Assembly (NCBI RefSeq): GCF_900142655.1
Contig: NZ_FRBQ01000007.1
Coordinates: forward strand, 62,001-126,000
DNA: 64,000 bases
Direction of reading: 5' to 3'
From: Phytopseudomonas punonensis
Lineage (GTDB): Bacteria > Pseudomonadota > Gammaproteobacteria > Pseudomonadales > Pseudomonadaceae
Within the stretch, counting starts at the first letter, position 1, and the number at the start of each line of letters is the position of its first letter. A program made the translations under genes and the position numbers. This document shows, piece by piece, positions 1 through 8,263 of the stretch. Under the pieces are notes generated by a model. It was not told where the DNA came from. It saw only the letters and a list, made by a program, of their open reading frames with translations, and ran no database searches.

Positions 1-54
1 CTGCGGCTCGAGCCACTGTTGCAGGCATTGCAGACGTACATCTTGATCAGGCAT
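1..54 (-). CDS. amgK: AmgK-like sugar kinase, N-terminal fragment (partial)
   Basis: The minus strand reads from an ATG at 54 into the left edge and gives only 18 residues, beginning MPDQDVRLQCLQQWLE. This resembles the start of the aminoglycoside-phosphotransferase-fold kinase AmgK, which phosphorylates N-acetylmuramate/N-acetylglucosamine at the anomeric carbon in the Pseudomonas cell-wall recycling bypass (AmgK-MurU). The identification rests on this short N-terminus and on position: amgK-murU lies divergently next to lptD in pseudomonads. A GGAGA element lies 7-8 nt upstream of the ATG. The rest of the gene is outside the window. Confidence 0.6.
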   Translation of the reverse strand, partial: MPDQDVRLQCLQQWLEPQ

Positions 55-178
55 TACAAGGGTCTCCGACGGCGCTAGCCGTTGCGCGGGTCATGCTTTA
101 TTATCCAGCATCTTTTTCAGCCCATCGAGAGGCGTGCGGCCCCTGGGCCAAAAGCGCACAGGAAGCCCGGAAAACAAG

Positions 179-2944
179 ATGGCAGTAAAATACCCCGCTT
201 TTCGTAAGAAATTCCCGCTTCTGGTAACGGGCGGCCTGTTGGCCCTACAGCCCTTCGCCAGTCCATTCGCCAGCGCTGCCGAACAGTTCGATTGCCAGGC
301 ATCGCCTACCGGCGGTTGGGCCTGTGCACCGAAATCCGGTGTGGCCAATGTGCCGTCGCGTCCGACGCACAGTGCCAACTCGGTGAGCGCTGGTACGGCT
401 GCGACAACGGCCGCCAAGCCTGATACCAAGGCGGCGCCAACGCAAGTGACAGAAAGCGGTGGTCGCGCACTGGCCTCGCGTAGTGCCGATTACAGTCACC
501 TCGACTGGGTGCCTCGCGAGAAGCTGACCAGCGCGCAGCTGGCGGAAATGGGCCCGGCCTGTTCCGGCGCCTATATCGAACCGACTCGCCCAGGCATGAA
601 CGACACCACGCCGATGAGCGAAGCGCCGATGTTCGTATCGGCCAAGGCTTCGCGCTATCAGCAGGACGAGCAGGTCGCGACCCTCGCAGGTGACGTAGTT
701 GTGCGCCAGGCCGGTATGCAGGTCGAAGCCGACGAGGCCAACCTGCACCAGGCAGAAAACCGTGGCGAGCTGGTCGGCAACGTCCGCCTACGCGACAAAG
801 GCGCCCTGGTGGTTGGTGATCGCGGCGAGCTGCAACTCGACAACGGCGAGGCGCGAATCGATAACGCCGAGTACGTGATGCACGCCGCCCATGTACGCGG
901 CAGCGCGGCCTACGCCAAGCGCGAAGAAACCGCCATCATCCGCCTCAAAGATGGCACCTACACCAGCTGTGAACCAGGCAGCAACGCCTGGCACCTGACC
1001 GGTAACAACATCACCCTGAACCCGGCCACCGGCTTTGGCACCGCGACCAACGTCACGCTGCGGGTCAAGGATTTCCCGGTTTTCTACACGCCGTATATCT
1101 ACTTCCCGATCGACGATCGTCGTCAATCTGGCTTCCTGCCGCCGAGCATCGGCACTTCCGGCAGCAACGGCCTTAGCCTGCAGACGCCTTACTACTTCAA
1201 CCTGGCACCGAACTTCGATGCCACGCTTTACCCGACCTATATGGCCAAACGCGGCCTGTTCCTAGAAGGCGAATACCGCTACCTGACGCAAAACAGCGAA
1301 GGCCAAGTCGGTGGCGGTTACCTCGACGACCAGGAAGATGAACGCAAGCTGCAGTCCGGCTATAAAGATCAGCGCTGGATGTACAGTTGGCAGCACACGC
1401 AGGGGCTCAATGACCGCCTGCTGGCAGAGGTCGATTACACCGATATCAGCGATCCTTACTACTTCCAGGATCTGAAATCGGACCTGGGTGTCGAGACCTC
1501 TGATTACGTCGACCAGCGCGGTACGCTTACCTGGCGTGGCGACAGCTACACGGCGAAACTCAATGCGCATGCCTATGAGTTGGCCACCATCACTGCCGTA
1601 ACGCCTTACAACCGCCTGCCGCAGATCACTCTGGACGGTAAATTGCCGGTTGAGCCAGGTGGTTTGAACTTCACCTATGGTAGCGAGCTGGTACGTTTTG
1701 ATCGCGACCTGCGCAGTGGTAACTACATCGACCAGAATGGCAACGTCGAAGGTCCGTGGAACGATGCCAACGTGCAAGGCCTGGCGCGTGCTAACGGTAC
1801 TCGACTGCATGTCGAGCCGGGTGTCAGCTTGCCGTTGGACTGGAGCTGGGGCTACATCAAGCCGCAGATCAAGTACCTGCAAACCAGCTACGACCTGGAC
1901 CTTGATCAGCAAGGCAAGAGCACGCTGCTGGCTGATGAACAATACAGCAGCACGCAGAACCGCGGCGTCGGCCTGTTCAGCGTCGACAGCGGCCTGTACT
2001 TCGACCGCAACACTTCGCTGTTTGGCCGTGAAGCTCGTCAGACTCTGGAGCCGCGACTCTTCTACCTTTATGTACCGGAAGAAGATCAAACCGACATCCC
2101 GGTCTTCGACACAACCGAGAGCACCTTCAGCTACTCGTCGCTGTGGCGTGAAAACCGCTTTAGTGGCAAGGATCGGATCGGCGACGAGAACAAGATCTCC
2201 CTTGGCGTGACCAGCCGCTGGATCGAGCCGAACGGCTTCGAGCGTCAGCGCTTCAGTATCGGCCAGGCGTTCTATTTCGAAGACCGCAAGGTGCAGATGC
2301 CCGGCATCGATTACCGCACCCTTGACCAAGCTCAGTCTTCCGTGTCGCCCTACGCGCTCGAATACATGTACCGCTACAACCAGGACTGGCGCTTCACCTC
2401 TGATTTCAACTGGGATCCGGATACCCGCAGCACCCGTTCGGGCAGCGCCATGTTCCATTACCAGCCTGCGGATAACCCACGCAAGATCGTCAACGCGGGT
2501 TACCGTTATCGTAACGACACACTCAACTACGACGAGAGCAAGGGCCTTTGGAGCTATGGCAGCGACTACGGCACGCCTGGCAGCAGTACCTTCATCAAGG
2601 ACTACTACAAGATCAGCCAGCATGACTTCTCGGTCATCTGGCCGGTTGGCCCGCAGTGGAGCCTGATCTCGCGCTGGCAGTACGACTACGGCCGCAACCG
2701 TACCCTGGAAGCCTTCGGTGGTTTCGAGTACGACAGCTGCTGCTGGAAACTACGCGTTATCAACCGTTACTGGATCGATTACGACGAGGTCAGTCTCAAT
2801 CCCTCACGCAACGACAAGGCCGACACTGGCATCTTCCTGCAGATCGTCCTCAAAGGCCTGGGTGGCGTGACTGGCAACAAAGTTGAGACATTCCTCGACC
2901 AAGGCATTCAAGGTTATCGTGAACGTGAAGAACAAGCTCGCTGA
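179..2944 (+). CDS. lptD: LPS-assembly outer-membrane protein LptD
   Basis: Outer-membrane half of the LptDE translocon that inserts lipopolysaccharide into the outer leaflet. The protein is 921 aa from the ATG at 179 (MAVKYPAF...), matching the usual Pseudomonas start and length; the frame is open upstream to 134 but that start would put a polar stretch before the signal peptide. A signal peptide (about 1-33) is followed by a Cys-containing linker, the periplasmic OstA/LptA-like beta-jellyroll (about residues 150-290), then a large C-terminal beta-barrel. Cysteine pairs expected for the essential disulphides are present, including the adjacent CC in YDSCCWKLR near the C-terminus. The 3' end overlaps surA by 20 nt, as in other pseudomonads where OMP/LPS biogenesis genes are clustered. 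Confidence 0.96.
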   Translation: MAVKYPAFRKKFPLLVTGGLLALQPFASPFASAAEQFDCQASPTGGWACAPKSGVANVPSRPTHSANSVSAGTAATTAAKPDTKAAPTQVTESGGRALASRSADYSHLDWVPREKLTSAQLAEMGPACSGAYIEPTRPGMNDTTPMSEAPMFVSAKASRYQQDEQVATLAGDVVVRQAGMQVEADEANLHQAENRGELVGNVRLRDKGALVVGDRGELQLDNGEARIDNAEYVMHAAHVRGSAAYAKREETAIIRLKDGTYTSCEPGSNAWHLTGNNITLNPATGFGTATNVTLRVKDFPVFYTPYIYFPIDDRRQSGFLPPSIGTSGSNGLSLQTPYYFNLAPNFDATLYPTYMAKRGLFLEGEYRYLTQNSEGQVGGGYLDDQEDERKLQSGYKDQRWMYSWQHTQGLNDRLLAEVDYTDISDPYYFQDLKSDLGVETSDYVDQRGTLTWRGDSYTAKLNAHAYELATITAVTPYNRLPQITLDGKLPVEPGGLNFTYGSELVRFDRDLRSGNYIDQNGNVEGPWNDANVQGLARANGTRLHVEPGVSLPLDWSWGYIKPQIKYLQTSYDLDLDQQGKSTLLADEQYSSTQNRGVGLFSVDSGLYFDRNTSLFGREARQTLEPRLFYLYVPEEDQTDIPVFDTTESTFSYSSLWRENRFSGKDRIGDENKISLGVTSRWIEPNGFERQRFSIGQAFYFEDRKVQMPGIDYRTLDQAQSSVSPYALEYMYRYNQDWRFTSDFNWDPDTRSTRSGSAMFHYQPADNPRKIVNAGYRYRNDTLNYDESKGLWSYGSDYGTPGSSTFIKDYYKISQHDFSVIWPVGPQWSLISRWQYDYGRNRTLEAFGGFEYDSCCWKLRVINRYWIDYDEVSLNPSRNDKADTGIFLQIVLKGLGGVTGNKVETFLDQGIQGYREREEQAR

Positions 2945-4220
2945 GTACATGCGCCCGCTGCTGTTGGGCGCGATGTTTCTGGGTACCGCGGCACACGCCG
3001 ATGTACAGCCTCTCAACCGTGTGGTCGCGATCGTCGATAACGACGTGATCATGCAAACGCAACTCGACGCCCGCGTTCGCGACGTTCAGCAGACCATCGC
3101 CAAGCGCGGCGGCGAGGTGCCGCCGGCCAATGTACTGACTCAACAGGTACTGGATCGTCTGATCCTGGAGAACATTCAGTTGCAGATGGGCGAGCGCTCT
3201 GGCATTCGCATCAGCGATGAAGAGCTCAACCAGGCCATGGCCACCGTTGCCCAACGCAACGGCATGACCATCGAGCAGTTCCGCGATGCTTTGGCCAAAG
3301 ACGGTCTGTCATTCAACGATGCGCGTGACCAGATATCCCGCGAAATGATCATCAGCCGTGTGCGCCAGCGCCGTGTTGCTGAGCGCATCCAGGTTACCGA
3401 GCAGGAAGTGAAAAACTTCCTCGCCTCCGACTTGGGCAAGATGCAGCTCTCCGAAGAGTTTCACCTGGCCAACATCGTCATCCCGATTCAGGAAGACGCC
3501 AGCTCTGAAGCCCTGCAGGCTGCAGAGCGTCGTGCTCAGGACATCTATCAGCAAGCCCGACAGGGCGGCGACTTCGCCAAACTGGCGATCGCCAACTCGG
3601 CCAGTGAAACCGCGCTCGATGGCGGTGACATGGGCTGGCGCAAGGCCGCGCAACTGCCTCCGCCGTTCGACAGCATGATCAGCGCCATGAGCGTTGGCGA
3701 TGTGACCGAGCCGATTCGCACTCCAGGCGGCTTTATCCTGCTCAAGGTGCTGGAGAAGCGCGGTGGCGAGGCAGCAGCCGTGCGCGAAGAAGTAAACGTA
3801 CGCCACATCCTGATCAAGCCAAGCGAAATCCGTACCGACGCCGAAGCCAAGGTATTGGCCGAGCGCCTGTATCAGCGCATCCAGTCTGGTGAAGACTTTG
3901 CCGAGCTGGCGAAGAACTTCTCCGAAGACCCGGGCTCGGCACTTAACGGTGGCAGCCTTAACTGGATCGACCCCAACGCTCTGGTACCGGAATTCCGTGA
4001 AGTGATGAACAACACGGCAAGCGGTGAAGTTTCCAAGCCGTTCAAGAGCCAGTTTGGCTGGCACGTTCTGCAAGTCATGGGCCGCCGCGCCACCGACAGC
4101 AGTGAGCAGATGCGTGAGCAACAAGCACTCAACCTGCTGCGCAATCGCAAGTACGAGGAAGAGCTGCAGACCTGGCTACGCCAGATCCGTGACGAAGCCT
4201 ATGTGGAAATCAAGCTGTAA
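2925..4220 (+). CDS. surA: Periplasmic chaperone and peptidyl-prolyl isomerase SurA
   Basis: Periplasmic chaperone that escorts outer-membrane proteins, including LptD, to the BAM machine. From the GTG at 2925 the protein is 431 aa, close to the roughly 430 aa of Pseudomonas SurA; a GTG at 2919 in the same frame is an alternative, and AAGG at 2910-2913 could serve either. A signal peptide ends at AAHA before DVQPLNR. The N-terminal chaperone domain is followed by two parvulin (PPIC) domains, roughly residues 175-275 and 285-385; both carry the typical GGDMGW / GGSLNW turn. The gene begins inside the lptD coding end, so the two are probably co-transcribed, and a strong terminator follows. Confidence 0.96.
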   Translation: MKNKLAEYMRPLLLGAMFLGTAAHADVQPLNRVVAIVDNDVIMQTQLDARVRDVQQTIAKRGGEVPPANVLTQQVLDRLILENIQLQMGERSGIRISDEELNQAMATVAQRNGMTIEQFRDALAKDGLSFNDARDQISREMIISRVRQRRVAERIQVTEQEVKNFLASDLGKMQLSEEFHLANIVIPIQEDASSEALQAAERRAQDIYQQARQGGDFAKLAIANSASETALDGGDMGWRKAAQLPPPFDSMISAMSVGDVTEPIRTPGGFILLKVLEKRGGEAAAVREEVNVRHILIKPSEIRTDAEAKVLAERLYQRIQSGEDFAELAKNFSEDPGSALNGGSLNWIDPNALVPEFREVMNNTASGEVSKPFKSQFGWHVLQVMGRRATDSSEQMREQQALNLLRNRKYEEELQTWLRQIRDEAYVEIKL

Positions 4221-4241
4221 TCCGGCCTGATACCACCGAGA

Positions 4242-4266
4242 AGCCCGGCCCAGTGCCGGGCTTTTT
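4242..4266 (+). terminator. Rho-independent terminator after surA
   Basis: An 8-bp perfect GC-rich stem (AGCCCGGC / GCCGGGCT, 4242-4249 and 4255-4262) with a 5-nt loop runs directly into TTTTT. It closes the lptD-surA unit before pdxA. Confidence 0.9.
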
Positions 4267-4369
4267 CATGCCTGTCACGCTGAAACATCAGGGACCTAGA
4301 TCGCTGTAGCAGAGACGACCCGGAGGCACCGCCTGCTAGAATTGCCCGGCCCACTCTTGAGAGATGATC

Positions 4370-5368
4370 ATGTCAGACTGCCTGCGCTTCGCCCTGACGC
4401 CCGGAGAACCCGCCGGCATCGGCCCCGATCTTTGCCTGTTACTAGCCAGAAAGCGGCAGGCGCACGCGCTGATCTGCGTCGCCAGTACGGCACTGATGAA
4501 GGAGCGCGCAAAGGAGCTGGAGCTGGATATCCGCCTAATCGAAACCGGCCCCGACAACTGGCCAAAGCAACCAGCGCCTGCCAACAGCCTGTATGTGTGG
4601 GATACCCCACTCGGCACACCGGTCGAGACTGGCCACCTGGACCAGGCCAATGCAGCCTATGTGCTGCAGACCCTGACCCGCGCTGGTCAGGGCTGCCTGG
4701 ACGGCAACTTTGCCGGCCTGATCACCGCGCCGGTACATAAAGGCATCATCAACGAAGCGGGCATCGCGTTTTCCGGGCACACCGAGTTTCTTGCCGAGCT
4801 GACCCACACCGAACAGGTGGTGATGATGCTGGCCACACGCGGCCTACGCGTTGCACTGGTTACTACGCACCTGCCGCTCAAGGACGTGGCTGACGCCATC
4901 ACCACTGAACGGCTACAACGCGTGACGCGCATCCTGCACGCAGACCTACGCGACAAATTCGGTATCGCCGTCCCGCGCATTCTGGTCTGCGGCCTTAACC
5001 CGCATGCTGGCGAAGGTGGTCACCTGGGCCGTGAGGAGATCGAGGTAATCGAGCCGACGCTGCAGCAACTGCGTGAAGAAGGCCTGAATCTGATCGGCCC
5101 GCTACCTGCTGACACGCTGTTTACCCCCAAACATCTGGAGCACTGCGACGCGGTGTTAGCCATGTACCACGACCAAGGGCTGCCGGTGCTCAAGTACAAA
5201 GGGTTTGGCGCTGCCGTGAATGTCACGTTGGGCTTGCCCATCATTCGCACTTCGGTCGATCACGGCACCGCGCTGGATCTTGCCGGCACTGGCAAAATCG
5301 ACTGTGGCAGCCTACAAGTCGCGCTAGAAACGGCCTATGAAATGGCGCAGAGCTGCAATAGACCGTGA
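4370..5368 (+). CDS. pdxA: 4-hydroxythreonine-4-phosphate dehydrogenase
   Basis: NAD-dependent oxidation of 4-phosphohydroxy-L-threonine in the DXP-dependent pyridoxal 5'-phosphate pathway; a cytoplasmic metal-dependent dimer. The 332-residue product opens with the family signature LTPGEPAGIGPDL and carries the conserved SGHTEFLAEL and CGLNPHAGEGGHLG segments with metal/phosphate-binding His residues, and ends with MYHDQGLPVLKYKG and the HGTALDLAG C-terminal motif. Two ATGs are possible (4364 and 4370); 4370 is preferred because GAGAG (4359-4363) lies 6 nt before it. The gene is followed by rsmA after 126 bp, the order common in gamma-proteobacteria. Confidence 0.96.
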   Translation: MSDCLRFALTPGEPAGIGPDLCLLLARKRQAHALICVASTALMKERAKELELDIRLIETGPDNWPKQPAPANSLYVWDTPLGTPVETGHLDQANAAYVLQTLTRAGQGCLDGNFAGLITAPVHKGIINEAGIAFSGHTEFLAELTHTEQVVMMLATRGLRVALVTTHLPLKDVADAITTERLQRVTRILHADLRDKFGIAVPRILVCGLNPHAGEGGHLGREEIEVIEPTLQQLREEGLNLIGPLPADTLFTPKHLEHCDAVLAMYHDQGLPVLKYKGFGAAVNVTLGLPIIRTSVDHGTALDLAGTGKIDCGSLQVALETAYEMAQSCNRP

Positions 5369-5494
5369 ACCGGACGTGATAAGCGGCGAGCGGCAACGCT
5401 CGACAGGTGTTCCCTGCTAAACTGCGCGTTTTCGCCTGATCGCTTTACGCTCTTGCTTGACGCTTGCAGCTTGAAGCCTGGAGCTGCTTTCCCG

Positions 5495-6307
5495 ATGTCC
5501 GAGCCTTACCAACACCGCGCGCGCAAGCGTTTTGGCCAAAACTTCCTGCATGACGCCGGGGTGATTCATCGCATCCTGCGCGCCATTCACGGGCGCGAAG
5601 GCGAGCACATTCTGGAGATCGGCCCTGGCCAGGGCGCGCTGACTGAAGGGCTGCTCAATAGCGGCGCGCAGCTCGATGTGATCGAGCTCGATCTGGACCT
5701 GATCCCGATTCTGCAAGCCAAGTTCGCCGGCGAACCGCGCTTTCGCCTGAATCAGGGCGATGCCTTGAAGTTCGACTTCAACAGCCTGCAAGCAGCGCCC
5801 AACAGCCTGAGGGTGGTCGGTAATCTGCCTTACAACATCTCCACGCCGCTGATTTTCCACCTGCTGAGCAACGCTCACCTAATCCGCGACATGCACTTCA
5901 TGCTGCAAAAGGAAGTGGTCGAGCGTCTGGCCGCAGGCCCGGGTGGCGGCGACTGGGGTCGCTTGTCGATCATGGTGCAGTACCACTGCCAGGTCGAACA
6001 CCTGTTCAATGTCGGCCCCGGCGCCTTCAATCCACCGCCCAAGGTCGACTCGGCCATCGTGCGCCTGGTCCCGCACAAGGTGTTGCCGCACCCGGCTAAA
6101 GATCACCGCCTGCTCGAGCGTGTGGTGCGCGAAGCCTTCAATCAGCGTCGCAAAACCTTGCGCAACACCCTCAAGGCGCTGCTGCCTGCCAGCGAAATCG
6201 AAGCTGCCGGCGTCGACGGCAGCTTGCGCCCGGAGCAACTGGACCTGGCCGCCTTCGTGCGCCTGGCCGACCAGCTCGCGCTGCAGCCAGAACCTACGCT
6301 CACCTGA
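5495..6307 (+). CDS. rsmA: 16S rRNA dimethyladenosine transferase RsmA (KsgA)
   Basis: Uses S-adenosylmethionine to dimethylate two adjacent adenosines in the 3'-terminal helix 45 of 16S rRNA late in 30S assembly. The 270-aa protein starts MSEPYQHRARKRFGQNFLHD; the open frame extends upstream but the ATG at 5495 gives the normal length. The SAM motif I EIGPGQGALT is at residues 41-50 and the catalytic NLPYNIS motif at 110-116. It leads the rsmA-apaG-apaH-glpE set of closely packed genes. The name ksgA is equivalent; it must not be confused with the post-transcriptional regulator also called RsmA in Pseudomonas. Confidence 0.97.
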   Translation: MSEPYQHRARKRFGQNFLHDAGVIHRILRAIHGREGEHILEIGPGQGALTEGLLNSGAQLDVIELDLDLIPILQAKFAGEPRFRLNQGDALKFDFNSLQAAPNSLRVVGNLPYNISTPLIFHLLSNAHLIRDMHFMLQKEVVERLAAGPGGGDWGRLSIMVQYHCQVEHLFNVGPGAFNPPPKVDSAIVRLVPHKVLPHPAKDHRLLERVVREAFNQRRKTLRNTLKALLPASEIEAAGVDGSLRPEQLDLAAFVRLADQLALQPEPTLT

Positions 6308-6321
6308 CTTATCGAGTGCCC

Positions 6322-6702
6322 ATGTCCGACTCTCGCTACCAGATCGATGTCAGCATCGTCACACGTTACCTGCCGGAGCAGTCACAGCCCCAGCAGAACC
6401 GTTTCGCCTTCGCTTATGACGTCACCATCAGCAACAACGGTGATCTGCCAGCGCAACTGCTGACGCGTCACTGGGTGATCACCGATGGCAATGGCCAGGT
6501 TCAGGAAGTACGCGGCGCAGGTGTTATCGGCGAGCAACCGTTGATCGCACCCGGTGACAGACATCGCTACAGCAGCGGCACCTTGTTGGCCACTCAGGTC
6601 GGCACGATGCAAGGCAGTTATCAGATGCTGGCCGATGATGGCCAGCGTTTCGATGCGCCGATCGCGCCTTTCCGCCTAGCCGTTCCAGGTGCCCTGCACT
6701 GA
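6322..6702 (+). CDS. apaG: ApaG (CorD family) protein
   Basis: A 126-aa single-domain beta-sandwich protein of the ApaG/DUF525 family. It contains the family hallmark region HWVITDGNGQVQEVRGAGVI followed by GEQPLIAPG and MQGSYQM. The biochemical role is unsettled; E. coli mutants show cation-efflux phenotypes and the fold is found in F-box proteins. The ATG at 6322 is preferred over 6316 because MSDSRYQID matches the usual start. The stop codon shares one base with the apaH start (TGATG at 6700-6704), showing translational coupling. Confidence 0.95.
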   Translation: MSDSRYQIDVSIVTRYLPEQSQPQQNRFAFAYDVTISNNGDLPAQLLTRHWVITDGNGQVQEVRGAGVIGEQPLIAPGDRHRYSSGTLLATQVGTMQGSYQMLADDGQRFDAPIAPFRLAVPGALH

Positions 6703-7526
6703 TGGCGACTTACGCCGTCGGTGATCTGCAGGGCTGCCTGAAACCGCTGCAGTGCCTACTGGAACGTGTCGCCTTCAACCCCACGCATGACCGCCTCTGG
6801 CTGGTCGGCGACCTGGTCAATCGTGGCCCAGCGTCGCTGGAAACCCTGCGTTTTCTCTATCGCATGCGCGATGCGCTGATCTGCGTGCTGGGCAATCACG
6901 ACCTGCATCTGCTTGCCGCATCGCGCAGTATCGAACGCCTGAAACGCGGCGACACCCTGCACGAAATCCTCGAAGCTCCAGACCGCGACGAGCTGCTCGA
7001 CTGGCTGCGCAAGCAGAAGCTGCTGCATTACGATGAGCAACGCGACATGGCGCTGGTCCACGCCGGCATTCCCCCGCAGTGGAACATGCACAAGGCGCTG
7101 CGGCGCGCGGCAGAAGTAGAAAGCGCCCTGGCTGACGACGCACTGTTTCCAATGTTTCTGGACGGCATGTACGGTAACGAGCCGGCGCGCTGGGACAAGG
7201 AACTGCAGGGCATTACCAGGCTGCGGGTGATCACCAACTATTTCACCCGTATGCGCTTTTGCAAGGCAGATGGCACCCTAGACCTGAAAAGCAAGGAAGG
7301 CCTGGGCACTGCGCCAGCCGGCTATCTGCCGTGGTTCAGCCACAAGCAACGCAAGACACGCGGCCAGAAGATAGTCTTCGGCCACTGGGCTTCCCTTGAA
7401 GGCCGCTGCGATGAGCCAGGAGTATTCGCCCTGGATTCTGGCTGCGTGTGGGGCGGCAGCATGACCCTGATGAATATCGACAGCGGCGAATACCATCGCT
7501 GCGACTGTAGCGAGGAGGCAGAATGA
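6702..7526 (+). CDS. apaH: Symmetrical bis(5'-nucleosyl)-tetraphosphatase ApaH
   Basis: Hydrolyses Ap4A (and dinucleoside-polyphosphate RNA caps in E. coli) to two ADP. The 274-aa protein is a calcineurin-like metallophosphatase: GDLQG at residues 7-11, GDLVNRG at 36-42 and GNHD at 64-67 supply the dinuclear metal ligands, with the later VHAGIPP and FGHWASLEG histidine motifs. The start overlaps the end of apaG by one base and the end overlaps glpE by four (ATGA), so apaG-apaH-glpE are translationally coupled. Confidence 0.97.
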   Translation: MATYAVGDLQGCLKPLQCLLERVAFNPTHDRLWLVGDLVNRGPASLETLRFLYRMRDALICVLGNHDLHLLAASRSIERLKRGDTLHEILEAPDRDELLDWLRKQKLLHYDEQRDMALVHAGIPPQWNMHKALRRAAEVESALADDALFPMFLDGMYGNEPARWDKELQGITRLRVITNYFTRMRFCKADGTLDLKSKEGLGTAPAGYLPWFSHKQRKTRGQKIVFGHWASLEGRCDEPGVFALDSGCVWGGSMTLMNIDSGEYHRCDCSEEAE

Positions 7527-7852
7527 GCGAGTTCAAACGCATCCCCCCGGAGCAGGCCCAGGCACTGCGTACGAGTGGCGCAGTGGTGGTCGACATCCGT
7601 GATCCACAGAGCTTTGCTGCGGGGCACATCAGCGGCTCCCTGCATCTGGACAACTACTCCCTGCCGGACTTCATCGCCAAGGCCGATATGGATGGCCCTG
7701 TGATCGTCACCTGCTATCACGGCAACTCCAGCCAGGGCGCTGCGGCCTATTTGGTCGGCCAGGGATTCTCCGAGGTGTACAGCCTTGATGGTGGCTTCGA
7801 GCTGTGGCGCACCACTTATCCTCAAGACACCGAGTCCGGCCCGTTGGAATAA
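7523..7852 (+). CDS. glpE: Thiosulfate sulfurtransferase GlpE
   Basis: Single-domain rhodanese that moves sulfane sulfur from thiosulfate to cyanide or thioredoxin. The 109-aa length is typical, and the active-site loop CYHGNSSQG places the catalytic cysteine at residue 64. The start overlaps the apaH stop by 4 nt. Despite the name, there is no glycerol-phosphate gene nearby; this location after apaH is the usual one in Pseudomonas. An AT-rich tract follows the stop codon. Confidence 0.94.
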   Translation: MSEFKRIPPEQAQALRTSGAVVVDIRDPQSFAAGHISGSLHLDNYSLPDFIAKADMDGPVIVTCYHGNSSQGAAAYLVGQGFSEVYSLDGGFELWRTTYPQDTESGPLE

Positions 7853-8263
7853 ATATTTTTTGCCGCCATCCCCGCGTCGATGCTGGGTTTGGTTCTCTGC
7901 GAAGCGTCGCAATGGCGCTTCGCACGGCGATTGCGCCTTGATCTCTGCGATAACCAACTATTCTTACCTCAGGCCATCCCAATTCAGGTAGCCGGCCAAT
8001 CGGCCGAACGGGCCATCGGTATCACCTTCAGCAGCCAGCCAGAGCCATGCAGCACAGGGTCAGGTGGGAGAAGGCAGCCGATACGCCATGCACAGCGCGC
8101 ATGGCGGCTGTCCTTAAACCTGCCACGCCACGGACAGGCCGATCTTGAGGTTCTGACTGACTACGGGGTGTTGGGGGATTCATCTCGGTAGCGCAAGCGC
8201 CGAGTCTGCATGTACCCGCTCGACCGATCCCGGCCGGCTCCAAGTATCGAGCGAGGTGAAGTC
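7853..8263. other. Long leader region upstream of prkA with a hairpin
   Basis: A 411-bp gap with no convincing gene. It holds a perfect 9-bp inverted repeat, TGCGAAGCG (7898-7906) and CGCTTCGCA (7916-7924), with a 9-nt loop and no T-tract, and a second GC-rich palindrome around 7990-8015. The prkA ribosome site (GAGGTGAAG) is at the end. I could not find a convincing sigma-54 or sigma-70 promoter by eye; the length suggests a regulated promoter or a long 5' UTR. Confidence 0.45.

Noticed and set aside
7880..8191. 103-codon open frame between glpE and prkA
   Set aside because: Composition is not protein-like, there is no ribosome site, and it runs through the hairpin; treated as chance.
7853..8263. 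Sigma-54 promoter before prkA
   Set aside because: TGGCGC and TTGCG occur near 7914-7935, but the spacing between the GG and GC elements is too long for a -24/-12 promoter.
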